DNA of 64,000 nt, from contig NC_049909.1 in NCBI RefSeq assembly GCF_001411555.2, positions 13,202,686 to 13,266,685 on the forward strand. Direction: 5' to 3'. The stretch is from Juglans regia. Taxonomy: Eukaryota; Streptophyta; Magnoliopsida; Fagales; Juglandaceae. A model generated the notes under the pieces. The model ran no database searches, was not told the DNA's origin, and was given only the letters and a program-made list of their open reading frames with translations. Of this stretch, positions 1 to 11,120 are shown one piece after another; the stretch's first letter is position 1, and each line of letters opens with the position of its first letter. The position numbers and the translations under genes are program-made.

Positions 1-1086
1 CTGATTAGGTTCCAATTCTGCCAAACCATCCACCCCTTCTAAAAAATCCATACCCTCCATCACATACAACTTAGGTCTAGCACATTTGTGGCCCGGATGC
101 CACTTGTCCTCACAGAAATAACACAGGCCCTTCTTCCTTCGATCTTGCATCTGAGCTTCAGAAATCCTCTGATATGGCATTCTTGAAATGGGCTGGCCCT
201 TAGGAGCACCCAAGATTGAGTTGGAAGGACCAGACTTATTGGTATTTCCATTCCATAACTGTTGGTGGCCTTCAAAAGAATTACTTTTCCAAGACTTTTT
301 AGTGCTCCACACATACTGTTCTTGGATTTTAGCTAGGCCAAATGCATCATTCAAGTTAGACGGCTTCAACATTCTGACTGGCAACCTTATTTCATCTCTC
401 AACCCACTAAGAAAACAACTTAGTTTGTTTTTCTCAAAAATGCCTTTTATTCTGTTGGAAAGCAATTCAAATTCAATTTTATAAGTGGTAACAGAACTCA
501 CTTGCTTCAATCTTGTCAAAGATTCCATAGGATCATCATATGGGGATGACCCAAACCTTACTTGCAAGGCTTGAACAAACTCATCCCACGAATGGAAAAC
601 ACCTGCTTCACTCGCATCCTGGAACCAAATTAAAGCTTCATCATCCAAATGAAAAGAAGCTATAAAGATTCTTTGACCTGGGGGAATTTGATGGAAGAGG
701 AAATACTGATTCACTCTATACACCCAAGCCAACGAATTATGCCCAGAAAATCTTGGAATCTCCAACCTAACACGCTTAGGTAACCCTCTATCACCCAGTT
801 CCTTATAATGAGTCTCACCAACACCTTCAAGAGTCGTATCATGTCCATTTATATTCCCAGCAAAATCATCATTACCTCTTGCATTGTTCACTGACAGTCT
901 TGTAAGCTACTGCAAGATTTCAGCCATTCTTTGATCTTGAGCTTCCCGATCACTTATTGCGGTTTCTTGTTGTTGCACCAGAATTGAAATAGTATCTTCA
1001 AGTTGTTCCTGCTGTCTATCCTATTGTTGCCTTAATTGAACCAACGCTTCATTCAACTGAGAAAAAGATCGAGTCCCTTCTGCCAT
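1..1086 (-). pseudogene. Ty3/gypsy gag (partial, decayed)
   Basis: The reading frame runs from an ATG at 1086 leftwards out of the window. It encodes a retrotransposon Gag: a Gln-rich coiled-coil start, a middle part with the W..VNQYF and ALIWFQD blocks typical of plant Gag, and near the left edge a zinc-knuckle-like CYFCEDKWHPGHKC motif. Gag forms the virus-like particle that packages the element RNA. At least two in-frame stops are visible (about 1021 and 907), so this copy is not functional as it stands. It begins directly after a tRNA-primer-like site and an LTR, which fixes the orientation. Protease and polymerase would lie to the left, outside the window. The Gag type suggests a chromovirus-like gypsy lineage; the lineage is inference. 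Confidence 0.85.
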
Positions 1087-1100
1087 GGCTTTGGATACCA
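1087..1100 (-). promoter_or_regulatory. Primer binding site, initiator Met-tRNA type
   Basis: On the - strand the bases TGGTATCCAAAGCC closely resemble the common plant retrotransposon PBS TGGTATCAGAGCC. The site starts two bases after the LTR end and runs straight into the gag ATG, a usual arrangement in plant LTR elements. Confidence 0.75.
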
Positions 1101-1102
1101 AC

Positions 1103-1472
1103 TGTAATGGGCCTCTTCAGTGACTTATTTGAGATGTCAATCTCCAAGAATGAGAAGAGAAGAGAAAGAGAATAGAAAGAAGAAGAATCAGATAGAATGA
1201 ATGATCAATAAACTTTTCATGCCTTTCTCTTTATTCATACGGTATTTATATTCATCATTGTGTTACACGACACCGTTTCACTACCACTTAAGGCCTCTAC
1301 TTACAACTTAAACGACACCACTTTATTACATTGTTCTCAACGACAGACGTTTAGTTGATTAGTAATTCAACTAATTTAACTGTATTACAAAATGTCGTTT
1401 AACACTACAGGTCTTCATAACAGCAGCACGAACTCCTCATAACAGCAGCCTTCCTAACAGCAGCTCCTTACA
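1103..1472 (-). mobile_element. 5' LTR of a Ty3/gypsy element
   Basis: This 370-bp segment starts TGTAA and ends TTACA, a perfect 5-bp inverted end with the canonical TG..CA. It abuts the PBS and gag start of the element at 1-1102. It contains several 'aacagcag' direct repeats near 1420-1465. The partner LTR and left flank lie outside the window, so the target duplication cannot be checked (right flank GAAAG). Confidence 0.75.
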
Positions 1473-1708
1473 GAAAGAGAGAGATTCCTAGTAAAAGGTC
1501 TCAATTTGAGAGATTTTGATAAGGGGTTGAAGGAGAGAGAAAATTCGTGTGTCCGTGAAATTTGGGTGGAGAAGAGAGAGAATGAGAGAGATGTGTCTGT
1601 GGAGAGAGGCCCCAAATGGGGCTGGAGGAGTTACGAGAAAAAGAAAGAAAAATGGTGAGAGAGGAATAGAAAAGTGGGGAATGGGGAGTTAAGTGGGAAA
1701 TTTGGCTG
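1473..1708. other. GA-rich non-coding stretch between two gypsy elements
   Basis: No coding potential seen. It is purine-rich on the + strand and sits just beyond the pol stop codon of the next - strand gypsy element, so it may be that element's 3' UTR or degenerated LTR, into which the element at 1-1472 inserted. No second LTR copy was recognised. Confidence 0.4.
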
Positions 1709-3060
1709 TCATTTCTTCCTCATACTCCGAACATCTTCTCTTAGTGCTTGATTTTTCCAAAGAACTTTAACAAAAGGTATTACCTTAGAGCGTAACACTT
1801 GCTTTTTGCGATCTAAAATTCTGATTGGGGTTTCCTCACATAACAAAATCTCCTCCAAGTTGCAATGGCCCATAATCTAATATGTGAGAGGGCTTAGATA
1901 TGTATTTCCTAAGCATCGATATATGAAAGACGTTATGTATCTTGGACAAGGTGGGTGGTAATGCAAGTCGATTGCAATTGGACCAACTCTTTCTAAAATC
2001 TCAAATGGTCCTACATAACGGGATCTCAATTTTCCGTTTTTACCAAATCTCATAACACCTTTCATTGGTGCAACTCGCAAAAATACTTTTTCTCCAATTT
2101 AAAACTCCAAATTTTTTCTTCACTTATCCACGTAACTCTTTTGTCTGCTTTGAGCTATTTACAGTCTCCTTCGAATTACTTCAACTTTTTCACAGGTTCT
2201 TTCAACAATTTCAGGTCCTAAATGTTTCCTCTCTCCAACTTCATCCCAACAGAGTGGAGATCTACACATTCTCTCATATAAAGCCTCATAAGGTGTCATC
2301 TCAATGCTTGCCTAATAGCTATTATTATATGCAAATTCCACTAAAGGTCAGTGATCAATCCAACTACCTTTAAAACCCATGTTACAAGCTCTCAATATAT
2401 CCTCAAGAGTTTGGATGGTTCTTCAGATTGTCCATCCATCTAGGGATGGAATTCGACGATAAAATTCAATTTTGTGCCTAAAGTCCTTTATAATTTATCT
2501 CAAAATTGGGAGGTAAACCGGCGATCTCTATCTAAAATGATAGTAACTGGTACACCATGTAACCTCACAATTTCTTCTATATAGAGTTGGGCAAATTTGT
2601 CAAGGAAATAATTTATTTTAATTGGAAGAAAGTTTGCTGACTTTGTCAATCTATCAACCACTACCCAAATTGCGTCTTGACCTTTTATTGACCTTGGTAA
2701 CCCTGATACAAAATCCATACATATATGATGCCACTTCCATTCTGGAATAGGAAGTGATTGTAATAATCCTGAAGGTCGTTGGTGTTCCACTTTCACCTAT
2801 TGTCAAGTCAAGCATTACTCTACAAATTTGGCAATTTCTCGTATCATTCCACCAATAGGTTTCCCGAATATCTTGGTACATTTTTGTACTCCTAGGGCGT
2901 ACTATGTAACTAGAGTTATGGGTTTTCTTGAAAAGTTGTCTTTTTATTTCTGCATCATTTGGCACACAAAATTGGCCTCTAAACCTCAAAACTCCATCTT
3001 TTGATACGTTCAAATCTTATTTCTCCCCTTTACGTACTTCTCCCAAAAACCTTAATAATT
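1709..3060 (-). pseudogene. Ty3/gypsy integrase with C-terminal domain (broken)
   Basis: The integrase inserts the cDNA into the host genome. Near 3000-2820 lie parts of the zinc-binding HHCC domain (RETYWW, CQIC). At 2796-2500 is the catalytic core, with the first Asp in HICMDFVSGLP and the second in ILDRDRRFTSQF. At 2080-1877 is the RVAPMKGVMRFGKNGKLRSR block, followed down to the stop at 1709 by a chromodomain-like end (LEEILLCEETPIRILDRKK). The frame shifts several times between these blocks and the catalytic Glu region is disrupted. Intact relatives encode this as part of one polyprotein. Confidence 0.8.
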
Positions 3061-4400
3061 TCACATCATTACCTTGATAGTTGATTATTTAATCATAATC
3101 CTTAATTAGCCCCGACCATCTCCGTTGTCTCATATTTAATTCTTTTTGGGTGAAGAAGTATTTTAGACTTTTGTGATCAGTATAAATTTCACATTTCTCA
3201 TCGTATAAATAGTGCCTCCAAATTTTTAGTGCAAAAACCATGGCAGCTAGTTCTAAGTCATGAGTTGAACAATTTAGCTCACAAATCTTCAATTTGTGGG
3301 TGGAATAAGCAATCACCTTTTCATGTTGCATCAACACACAACCCAATTCTTTTTTTGAAGCATCATTATAAATAAAGAAGCCACCAGAATCTAAATGTAT
3401 AGTTAGCACTGGTGCAGTAACTAACCTTTGTTTAAGCTCTTGGAAACTGCTCTCAAATTCATTAGTCCATTCGAGTTTGGTATTTTTCTTAGTCCGCTGA
3501 GTCAAAGGTACTGCTATACGAGAAAATCACTCTACGAACCTCCTATAATACCCAAGAAGGCCTAAGAAACTCCTAACCTCACTCACATTAGTCGTCCTAA
3601 TCGAAGTAGTCACAGACTCAATTTTACTAGGGTCTATCATAATTCCATCTTTGATACGACATGTCCTAGAAAACCAATTTGATTGAGCTCAAACTCGCAT
3701 TTCTTCAATTTTTCATATAATTCTTTTCCTTCAAAACTTGTAATACAAATTTTAAATGTTCCTCCCAACTACTGGATTAAACCAAAATGTCGTTAATAAA
3801 CACAATCACAAATTGATCTAGGTACTCCCGAAAAGCTCTATTCATTAAATGCATGAAGGTAGCCAGGGCATTGGTTAATCCAAAAGGCATAATCAAAAAC
3901 TCATAATGCCCATATCTAGTTCTAAAAGCGGTCATTGGCACATCTTCATTTCATACCCTTAGCTGATGATTTCCCGAATGTAGGTCAATCTTAGAAAATA
4001 CTTGTGCTCCTTGTAATTGGTCAAACAAGACATCAATGCGGGGAAAAGGGTACTTATTCCGTATATTAACCTATTCAACTCAGCATAATCTAGGCATAGT
4101 CTCATACTCCCATTCTTTTTCCTTACAAATAACATGGGGGCTCCCCAAGGAGATATGTTGAGTCATATAAATCTTTTATCTAACAATTCTTGCAATTTTT
4201 CCTTAAGCTCATTTAACTCCATTGGCATCATGCTATAAGGTGCCCTAAAAATAGGATTAGTATTAGGGACAAGATCAATAGAAAACGCTATCTCTCGATT
4301 CGAGGGCAGTCCAAGTAACTCATCAGAAAACACTTCAAGAAAATCTCTAACTATGGGTATACCGTATATCCTCAAGTTTCGACTCTTTCTTTCAAACATC
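3061..4400 (-). pseudogene. Ty3/gypsy reverse transcriptase and RNase H (broken)
   Basis: The RT start is at 4399-4163 ([29 protein letters not shown]). The RT active-site block lies at 3823-3782 and reads [11 protein letters not shown] where gypsy elements have F-I-D-D, so the first catalytic Asp is replaced by Asn. The connection and RNase H domain are at 3505-3089 (APVLTIHLDSGGFFIYNDAS, CEIYTDHKSLKYFF). Stops and frameshifts separate these blocks. The expected role was copying element RNA into DNA; this copy cannot do so. Confidence 0.85.
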
Positions 4401-5317
4401 TATTATGCTAGCCAAGAACCCATAACCTGCTTTCCTAAGTAATCGATTGGCTTTTAAAGTTGACACTATGCATAATGGGGACTTGATAGATGAACCTTTA
4501 AATTTAAAATCTGTCTCTCCTAGAGGCTTAAATGCTACTTCCTTTTCAAAGCACTGAATGCTAGCATGATAAGTAGCTAACCAATTCATTCCTAAAATTA
4601 TATCAAAGTCATCATGTCCAACAATATCAAGTCCGCTAAAAAATCCCTACCCTCAATGTTAAGCTCACATGAGTATGAAGTCCGCTAAAAATTCTCTACC
4701 CTCAATGTTAAGCTCACATGACCTAAGTACAAGATTGGTCACCATAGTATCTCCCATTGGAGTCAAGATTGATAACACATGGTCAAGTTGTTCAGGCTTT
4801 CTATTACAATTGTTAGCAAGTTTAAAAAAAATATATCAATGTGTTGATCCTGAATCGAAAAGTACTCTAGAATATGTTGAGAACAAAGCGAGCATACAGG
4901 GTCTGTAGCTTGAGCATCCTCAATAGTCATAGCATACACATGTCCTTGTACTCTGTTTGCGCTCCTATAGTTTAGGCATTCATGCACGAGATGTCCATGT
5001 TGCTTGCACGAGTAACATATAATGGCCCTAGAGCTGCAAGGTTGTCCTATGTGACTTTTTCCACAACGTTGACATGACCTCCCATTAGTAGGTTGAGAGG
5101 ATTGTCTTTCTTGCTCATCCTTGTTAAATAACTTCTTCTTGAAGTGTTGTCCATGATCCTTATCTTGTTGGCCACCAGATTGCCATTATCTTTTCTTGTT
5201 TTCATTAGTAGCATTACGACACTTGAAATCTTCCTCAAATGCGATTGCCTTGTTCTCTGTTTCAATATGCATGTTGACTTCTGCAGCCATTATGAGATGG
5301 TGAATCTTGTCACTGAG
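4401..5317 (-). pseudogene. Ty3/gypsy gag C-terminus and protease region (broken)
   Basis: The 5270-5020 part carries a zinc-knuckle region (CQRCGKSHIGQPC and CYSCKQHGHLVHEC). It is followed by the gag-protease linker (NYRSANRVQGHVYAMT). The 4589-4392 part (MNWLATYHASIQCFEKEV) is the conserved block between retropepsin and RT, in which 'DVILGMDWL' normally precedes 'H.A.IDC..K'. Several stops are present. At 4625-4720 a short direct duplication repeats the bases 'aagtccgctaaaaa(t)..ccctaccctcaatgttaagctcacatga', a local tandem copy. Confidence 0.75.
5302..5317. repeat. Left copy of a 16-bp target site duplication
   Basis: GAATCTTGTCACTGAG at 5302-5317 is repeated exactly at 6481-6496, directly after the poly(A) of the LINE between them. 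Confidence 0.95.
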
Positions 5318-6243
5318 TGGCCTAAGTGTCGACTACAATATCCAAAAATTTGGCATTTCGCTTGCTTCCTCTTGTTCGTGCTGTGGAATAAGGGACATTG
5401 AGACTCTTGATCACGTGTTTGGATCGATGCAGTTTGCTCTAGACATTTGGAAGCATTACTCTCATAAGATTGGTGTCCAATTTAATCCTCAAAGCTCTTG
5501 AAAAGATAGATTTTTTGCTTGGATTGGCAAAGCAAAAATGAACTCTCAGGTGGGAGCCATCATCGACGTTTTGCCTTCCATTATCATTTGGGCCCTATGG
5601 TATAGACATTGTAAAATACGTATGGAGGGGGCAGAATCTTCTTATGAAAGCTGCATTTTTCAAATTAATTTCTGGTTGAAAGAAATTGCAAGCAGGTTGC
5701 AGCATTTTAAGAACTTTTCTGAGGGTGACAAGTTTATTCTTAACAGTTTAAATATCCCCTTTAAATGTGTGCAAAACCGTGGCTTCATTTGGGTTGCATG
5801 GAGGTCGCCGGTCACTAAGAGATGGAAGCTGAACATAGATGGGAGCAGTCTCGACAATCCAGGAGCAAGCAGCGGAGGGGGTATCTTGAGGAACCATACG
5901 GGTGACTTTGTGTTTGCTTTTGCTCACTATATGGGTACAGGCACTAATACACGAGCATAGTTGTTGGCGGTCTAAGATGGTTTAAGCATGTGTGAGAGAT
6001 TGGGTTTTTTCAACCTAGACCTCGAAAGTGATTCAAGAGTAATTTTGGGTTGGTTGAAGAATTGTACTTGCACTCTTTGGTACCTATGGGATTTCTGGGA
6101 GGAAATTCAATCTCTTCTACAACGTTTCAACATAACTTTTTGCTTTATTCCTAGAGAAGGAAAAATGGTGGCAGACGACCTTTCAAAACTGGGAGCTATA
6201 GGCAATAAAAAAAAAAATTCACTCTTCGGCTGGTTTGGATAAG
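5318..6243 (+). pseudogene. LINE ORF2 C-terminus: zf-RVT and RNase H
   Basis: The 5' part encodes a zf-RVT-like segment (CSCCGIRDIETLDHVFGS). From 5780 an RNase H-like domain follows, with the first catalytic Asp in LNIDGSSLDNPG, a downstream Asp in LDLESDSRV, and the end near 6180 (PREGKMVADDLSKLGA). The motif that normally reads A-E-L reads A-stop-L at about 5957 because the catalytic Glu codon is TAG. A second stop lies a few codons later (V-stop-DGL) and another separates the zinc domain from RNase H near 5500. The protein is therefore dead. The frame ends at a stop just before 6243 and is followed by a 3' UTR and poly(A). Confidence 0.85.
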
Positions 6244-6480
6244 GAGGCTTATGGTCATTTTCGCATGAACAAATGAGGTTTTCCTATGCTGCGATCTTGT
6301 TAACATCTTGGTGCTTTTTTTGTTCTGTTTTGCTATTGGTTGTAGTTTTGTATTTCTTATCCTTGGTTGTTGCTTATGGTTTTATCTTTGTAATCACGGT
6401 TTTCCTTCACCTGAAGTGAAGGTTTACTAATATACATACGAGGCTTGGCCTCTTACTAAAAAAAAGAAAAAAAAAAAAAA
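5318..6480 (+). mobile_element. 5'-truncated LINE (L1-type) with poly(A) tail and 16-bp TSD
   Basis: This is a 1.16-kb insertion on the + strand. It ends in an A-rich tail (about 6460-6480) and is flanked by perfect 16-bp target duplications, the hallmarks of target-primed reverse transcription. Only the 3' part of ORF2 remains, encoding a reverse-transcriptase zinc-binding domain and an RNase H domain as in many plant L1 elements. It landed in the gag of the - strand gypsy element, so it is younger than that element. Confidence 0.95.
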
Positions 6481-6496
6481 GAATCTTGTCACTGAG
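6481..6496. repeat. Right copy of the 16-bp target site duplication
   Basis: Exact second copy of GAATCTTGTCACTGAG, immediately after the LINE poly(A) tail. Confidence 0.95.
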
Positions 6497-7072
6497 GCCC
6501 CTCTGGATTTTTCAAACTCTCCTTACTTCATTTGGAATCAGATGAGGTGCAAAATGAGAGCTCCACAAATTTCAGGGCATATTGTTCAACTATCATTGAC
6601 CCTTGGACTCTATCATGAATTCCCTTTCCCTTCTATCTTTTTCTACTTCTGGGTAGTAATTCTCATTGAAGGCTTCCTTAAATTTATCCCAAGAAATAGG
6701 AGTATCATCCCCAAGTTCCTCCCCTAGTAGTATCTATGTACCATCCCACCACCTTTCTGCAGTCTTCCAAGGTGAAGGTGGCAGGTTTGACTTTCTGAGT
6801 GTCAGTGCAGTCCAAGACCCTCAGTAATTTCTCCAACCTTGTCAACCAATTTCACCGCTGCAATTGGGTTAGATTCCCTTCTAAAAGTAGGCGGATTATG
6901 CTTCCTGAATTCTCTAAAAGTACAACCTTCTTGTTTCTATGTTCTATCGGCAGCCCATGCAATTCTGGATTAATATAACTTATCTGCTACTTGGTCAATT
7001 TCGTTGATTCCAGAACTATTTAACAATTCTTCCTTAGGGCAACCTTCTTCTTTTGCTTTGGTGGCATTTTCA
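6497..7072 (-). pseudogene. Ty3/gypsy gag N-terminus (broken)
   Basis: The - strand starts near 7072 with PPKQKKKVALRKNC and continues through blocks such as LRVLDCTDTQKVKPATFTLE and VVGWYI, with several stops. It is the Gag start of the element whose Gag C-terminus resumes at 5317, beyond the LINE. Gag is the capsid-like structural protein of the element. No primer-binding site or LTR could be recognised to the right of it. Confidence 0.7.
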
Positions 7073-7599
7073 ACCTATTTTAATTCAACACAAGATAAGT
7101 GGAGCACCGTTTAACTCTCACCAATTAATAAATAGTTATTATTACATTTGTAAACAGGCCCCTGGCAACTTTAATATAATATATATATATATATATATAT
7201 AATATAACCTAGTAGAACCTAGTGACTAAATAGAATTTAAGACTATATCTTAAAAAAATATACTCCTCTAAAAAAAATCTTAAGTCGTTCTTATAATTAA
7301 ATATTGAAACCTAATATCTCATAATCATATCTTAGAGTTTTGTAATATTATAACCTATGCTCCGACATTAATCAAAGCCACTCCTATGTGTCAACAGAAT
7401 CATAGCATATCTCTAATGATTGAGAAGAAGTACAGAAAAGAAGCTGGTCATATCAGTACTAGAGTGTAGGAGAGTTTTTCCTCTTTTCACAAGTTATTTA
7501 GTGTTTTGCTAGAGTTTTGGCTAAATCGTTTAGGCTATTGTTTAGTGTGTCCTAGCTAGGAGAGGAGATCAAAGTAATTCTTGTATGAGTAGGGCAATA
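7073..7599. other. AT-rich non-coding stretch with a (TA)n tract
   Basis: No gene seen. A (TA)n microsatellite lies near 7176-7202. The edge of the gypsy element probably falls inside this stretch but I could not locate it. Confidence 0.5.
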
Positions 7600-7743
7600 T
7601 GTACTTACAATTTTACATACAAGATTCATTTTATCAATTTTATTTTTTTAATTCAAGTTCTGAATTTCAGCTTTCATAACTTTTAGCATATTAATAATTG
7701 TCACGTCAACACATATTATTTTGTAAGTAAAATTGTAAGTACA
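7600..7743. mobile_element. Small MITE with 23-bp terminal inverted repeats
   Basis: The ends at 7600-7622 (TGTACTTACAATTTTAC...) and 7721-7743 (...GTAAAATTGTAAGTACA) are inverted copies with one mismatch in 23. The flanking AATA on both sides may be the target duplication. The element is 144 bp and non-coding. Confidence 0.65.
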
Positions 7744-7746
7744 AAT

Positions 7747-7793
7747 AGTATTTTCCTTCTTGTATTTGATCAAACTACAAGAAGGAAAATACT
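7747..7793. repeat. Perfect 18-bp inverted repeat with 11-nt loop
   Basis: AGTATTTTCCTTCTTGTA at 7747-7764 and its exact complement at 7776-7793 are separated by 11 nt. A second palindrome (ACTCTCTTTAAAGAGAGT, 7791-7808) overlaps its end. It is probably a small foldback element next to the MITE. Confidence 0.7.
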
Positions 7794-8336
7794 CTCTTTA
7801 AAGAGAGTATTGATATGTTCTTAAACCACAAGTCTCTCAAAGTTAAAGATCTAATTAGAATTTTCATTAGAGTTCTTGGAGATCAGGAATCCATATAGAA
7901 GATCAGTTGGCCATAGGTTTTGGAGTTGTTGCAACAAAAGGCAAGTGGTCACTTCTCGATCGATCTGGTACAAAGCAAATTTGTCACTAAATTTTTCAAA
8001 AGTTTTCTACTTTTTCACTAAATTTATGTATCTTATTAATTTGTTCCTTTCCTTTTTTATATAATAATTTTGTGATCATGTTGTGTGGTTGCTTATTTTT
8101 AAATTGGTGTTAATTATTCAAAAATATTGACAAAAACACCTTATATATAATCACCCAGCTTTTGGTGTTTATAATCAGAGAGTCTCTATCATGATAATTT
8201 TCATAATTTAACAATTTTTCATCTTGTTTTTTATAAATTTATTGCCATTATTTTGTTCACCTTTATTCAACCCTTTGTGGGAGTTGGGGGAGGATACCCT
8301 CCTTCTTTGGGTGGTGTGGCCATCCAAGGAGCCACG

Positions 8337-8471
8337 CACTACAAGAAAAATTATTATTTGTAACAAGTTATTTGTCATAACTATATGGGACGAGAATAAA
8401 CTTATTTTAATAGAAAAATGATCACTATCGTAACAAATAACTGATTACAAATAAATTTTTTTCTTGTAGTG
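8337..8471. mobile_element. CACTA-like MITE (135 bp)
   Basis: It starts CACTACAAGAAAAA and ends with the inverted copy TTTTTCTTGTAGTG. CACTACAAGAAAA is the typical terminus of plant CACTA (En/Spm) transposons and their small derivatives. The interior is AT-rich and partly self-complementary. The expected 3-bp target duplication is not evident (ACG on the left, AGT on the right), so the flank has changed or the limits differ slightly. Confidence 0.75.
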
Positions 8472-9824
8472 AGTCACCACCACCTAAAAGAGAGAAGATC
8501 AACTCCCCAAATTTGCTGCCTTGGAGGGGATAAGTACTCCTTCTATGGCTTCTCCTCTTACCATCTCAAAAGACGATAGAGGGCAGGACTATGCTCTTTT
8601 TTTTCTGTCTCTCTTTTTGTCAGTTTTTAATATATTTTGTCTTTTAATTTTAGTTATTTGAAAAATATGTTTTCATTATTTTCAAATTATTATTTTTTAC
8701 ATCTCGCGCACATGTGATCAATCTATGAGATCATAAAATGTGTCAAAAGACTTAATTAATGGCTTTTATTCATTGAAAAGTATGATCAAGTAATTTAGTG
8801 AGTATAATTGATTTTTTTTTAACATATTAACTTCAAATTTCAAATTAACCATTAATTTTCATGTACTTTAGGTTATATGATAATTTTTTTTCACAATTAA
8901 TGTTATAAAAAATATACATATTTATTTTTATAGCAACTTAAACATTCAATCATAAATTAATTGTTATAAAAAGTATTTTTAGATCTTAGTAATTGACCAT
9001 TTTTATGTGTTTTAAGTTATATGATAATTTTTGGACAAAAGTAATATCAAACAAAATATGCATATTTTTGTACATTTGCCCCAAACTTGTATTAATTTAT
9101 TGCTTTCTCACTAATGATAGACAAATTTATTTGATCAATATCAGTAATGCTTGATAATTCATGAGTCGTGCAAGCCTCCTTTTGAAAGAGAATGGGGTCA
9201 GTACCATTAAAAATTAATTTTTTATGTGGATCTCATATATATACATATATATATACACTTATTTTTTAAAAAAAGAATACGATGCACTTGCGCATTCTAT
9301 GATTGCAAATATCATTTTTCTTAAAAATATTATATTAATATGAAATATTAATGATACTTACTAAAAAGTTTGGCAACTACTTTGTCACATGGCTGATGAT
9401 CTCGCTTTAAACGAAAGAAAAGGAGGGAAAAGAAAAAAAGCAGAGACATATATATTCTGTATTGCTTTATTCATGAAAGTAGCCGGTAAAGAACCTAGAA
9501 ATTATATTAATATTTATATCATTCCCTTTCTTTGTGATCCTTTAGGATAATTTGTCGGTGAAATTTGCCTGCTTTCTGAATTAAGATCGAGAATTGCACG
9601 TTGAGCTAGCATTCCTTCAAAGTTGGAAGGGTAATTAAAGATCATTGATATTGATCCCCAAAGGCTAATTACATGCAGATCATGGATTAAATGCTGATGC
9701 TATATACATCCAATGAACTATTTTTTATAAGAAAATTCTACTCAACAACTTTACAACACACACTTATTTTAATATTTAATTTTTTATTTCAAAAGATGTA
9801 TGATATAGAGCTGCATATTAATAG

Positions 9825-9864
<40 letters not shown>

Positions 9865-10384
9865 CTATACCTAATAATTTTCTTAGCGAGTAAATCATGA
9901 ATTTCATTTTTGTAAAATTTTAAAATTTTGTTATTTATTTGAATAGATGGAGCTTTAGTTCATGAAATGTTCTTTCATAACCAAGTCGTTGTCTTGCATG
10001 CTGCAAAGTGCATGAATGCCAAAATCTGAGCATCCAAGAAAAAAGGAAAAGCTAGGCGGAAAAAAGAGAGGATTATGAAAGAAACTAAACAGATTTGTAC
10101 GTGCAATTATTAAAGTTAGTTCTGCATGATGATATATGGGAGGGACCAAAGAAAAGAATTCCATGCATGATCGATGTAAGAACTAAAGCAACATTCAGCT
10201 TTATTGTTTCCTTTTTACATTTATTTCTATCTGTCTCATGTATATATCATGTGCATAAATATATAATATATTATAATAATGTCAATCACATGATATATAG
10301 GAAATTCTTTCAATTTTGGTAAGATGGTACAAGCAAAACCCTTTTCTACTGCTTTAATAATATTGCTGGCACAGTACTTAAGGA
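8472..10384. other. Non-coding AT-rich intergenic region
   Basis: No gene, RNA gene or clear transposon recognised. It contains a (TA)n microsatellite at about 9828-9862 and short TA runs near 9236-9256. Open frames here are short and AT-driven. The region upstream of 8337 (7809-8336) is also non-coding. Confidence 0.5.
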
Positions 10385-10587
10385 ATGGTTTAGAGATGAG
10401 TTGAGATGGGTTGAGATGGTTTGCAAATAGTAGAATAAAAGTTGAATTATTTATTATATTTTGTGTGGAAATTTGAAAAAGTTATTTTGAAATTTAAAAA
10501 AGTTAAATTGTTTATTATATTTTGTGTAGGAATTTAAAAAAAATTGTAATGATGAGATGAGATGGGTTACGAATACAAACGAGGCCG
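10385..10587. mobile_element. MITE family A, copy 1
   Basis: About 200 bp of AT-rich DNA with the blocks 'gatgagttgagatgggttgagatgg', 'tttattatattttgtgt' (twice) and 'aattgtaatgatgagatgagatggg', ending CAAACGAGGCC. The same blocks recur at 22168-22340 and, reversed, at 35651-35843. Three related copies in one window show a dispersed family. Its ends resemble those of hAT-like MITEs but the class is not proven. Confidence 0.7.
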
Positions 10588-11120
10588 TTTTAACTCCTCT
10601 GAATATTATATTAAACGGTAAAAGAGAATATGAGATAGAAAGTGGTACAGTAAATGTAATGATAATTATAATTGTGAATGTACAAGTGTCGTGTAACTAT
10701 TTAAAAAAAATGAATATATACGTGTGAGATTTATATAAAAAAAAATTAATTTTTTAATAATAAATTCTACTCTTTTTTAAAATAACTGTACAACATTTAC
10801 GTACCCTACAACTTCATGTAACATTACTTTTATACAAAATCAAGCATACATATAGCTCAAAATGATTGGCATATGATGCTGTCAAGAGACAAAATGTGCA
10901 ATATGCAGGCATGCAACTATCTTCTTCTAGATAGACATATATGGCTAACTCATGTACGTGGGTATATATATCGATCGATAGCTAATTCCCTTTTGATTGG
11001 AAATTCTGGAGACTATTTCCTTTTGTGCTAAATGGGGGCCACATTATAATTAGATATATCTTTATCTTTGGCTTTATTTAGACCCTCTCTCAAGCAAGGT
11101 ATATGCAATCCCTTTTCTTC
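10588..11120. other. Upstream region of the SEO gene
   Basis: AT-rich and non-coding. The part at about 10655-10830 resembles degenerate AT-rich repeat segments seen at 39545-39625 and 42760-42860 ('gtgtaa..tttaaaaaaaatgaa', 'aaaattaattttttaat'), so the gene's distal promoter probably contains an old MITE. Confidence 0.4.

Larger units (their letters stand above)
1709..7072 (-). mobile_element. Decayed Ty3/gypsy retrotransposon, split by a LINE
   Basis: Reading leftwards on the - strand the order is gag (7072-6481 and 5317 to about 4750), protease-like region (about 4750-4390), reverse transcriptase (4400-3520), RNase H (3505-3089), integrase (3013-2500) and a C-terminal domain ending at 1709. 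This PR-RT-RH-INT order is Ty3/gypsy. Frames are broken by many indels and stops. The gag part is interrupted by a LINE insertion at 5318-6480. I could not recognise LTRs at either edge, so the limits given are those of the coding remnants. Confidence 0.85.

Noticed and set aside
1473..1708. Second LTR for the gypsy element at 1709-7072
   Set aside because: No TG..CA pair and no matching copy beyond 7072 could be found by eye.
8337..8471. Terminal part of the large CACTA element at 53856
   Set aside because: Ends differ after CACTACAA (GAAAAA versus CAGAATG) and there are no TTCGAA or GTGACGG motifs, so it belongs to another CACTA family.
9691..9900. 69-codon frame with Ile-Tyr repeat
   Set aside because: Translation of a (TA)n microsatellite.
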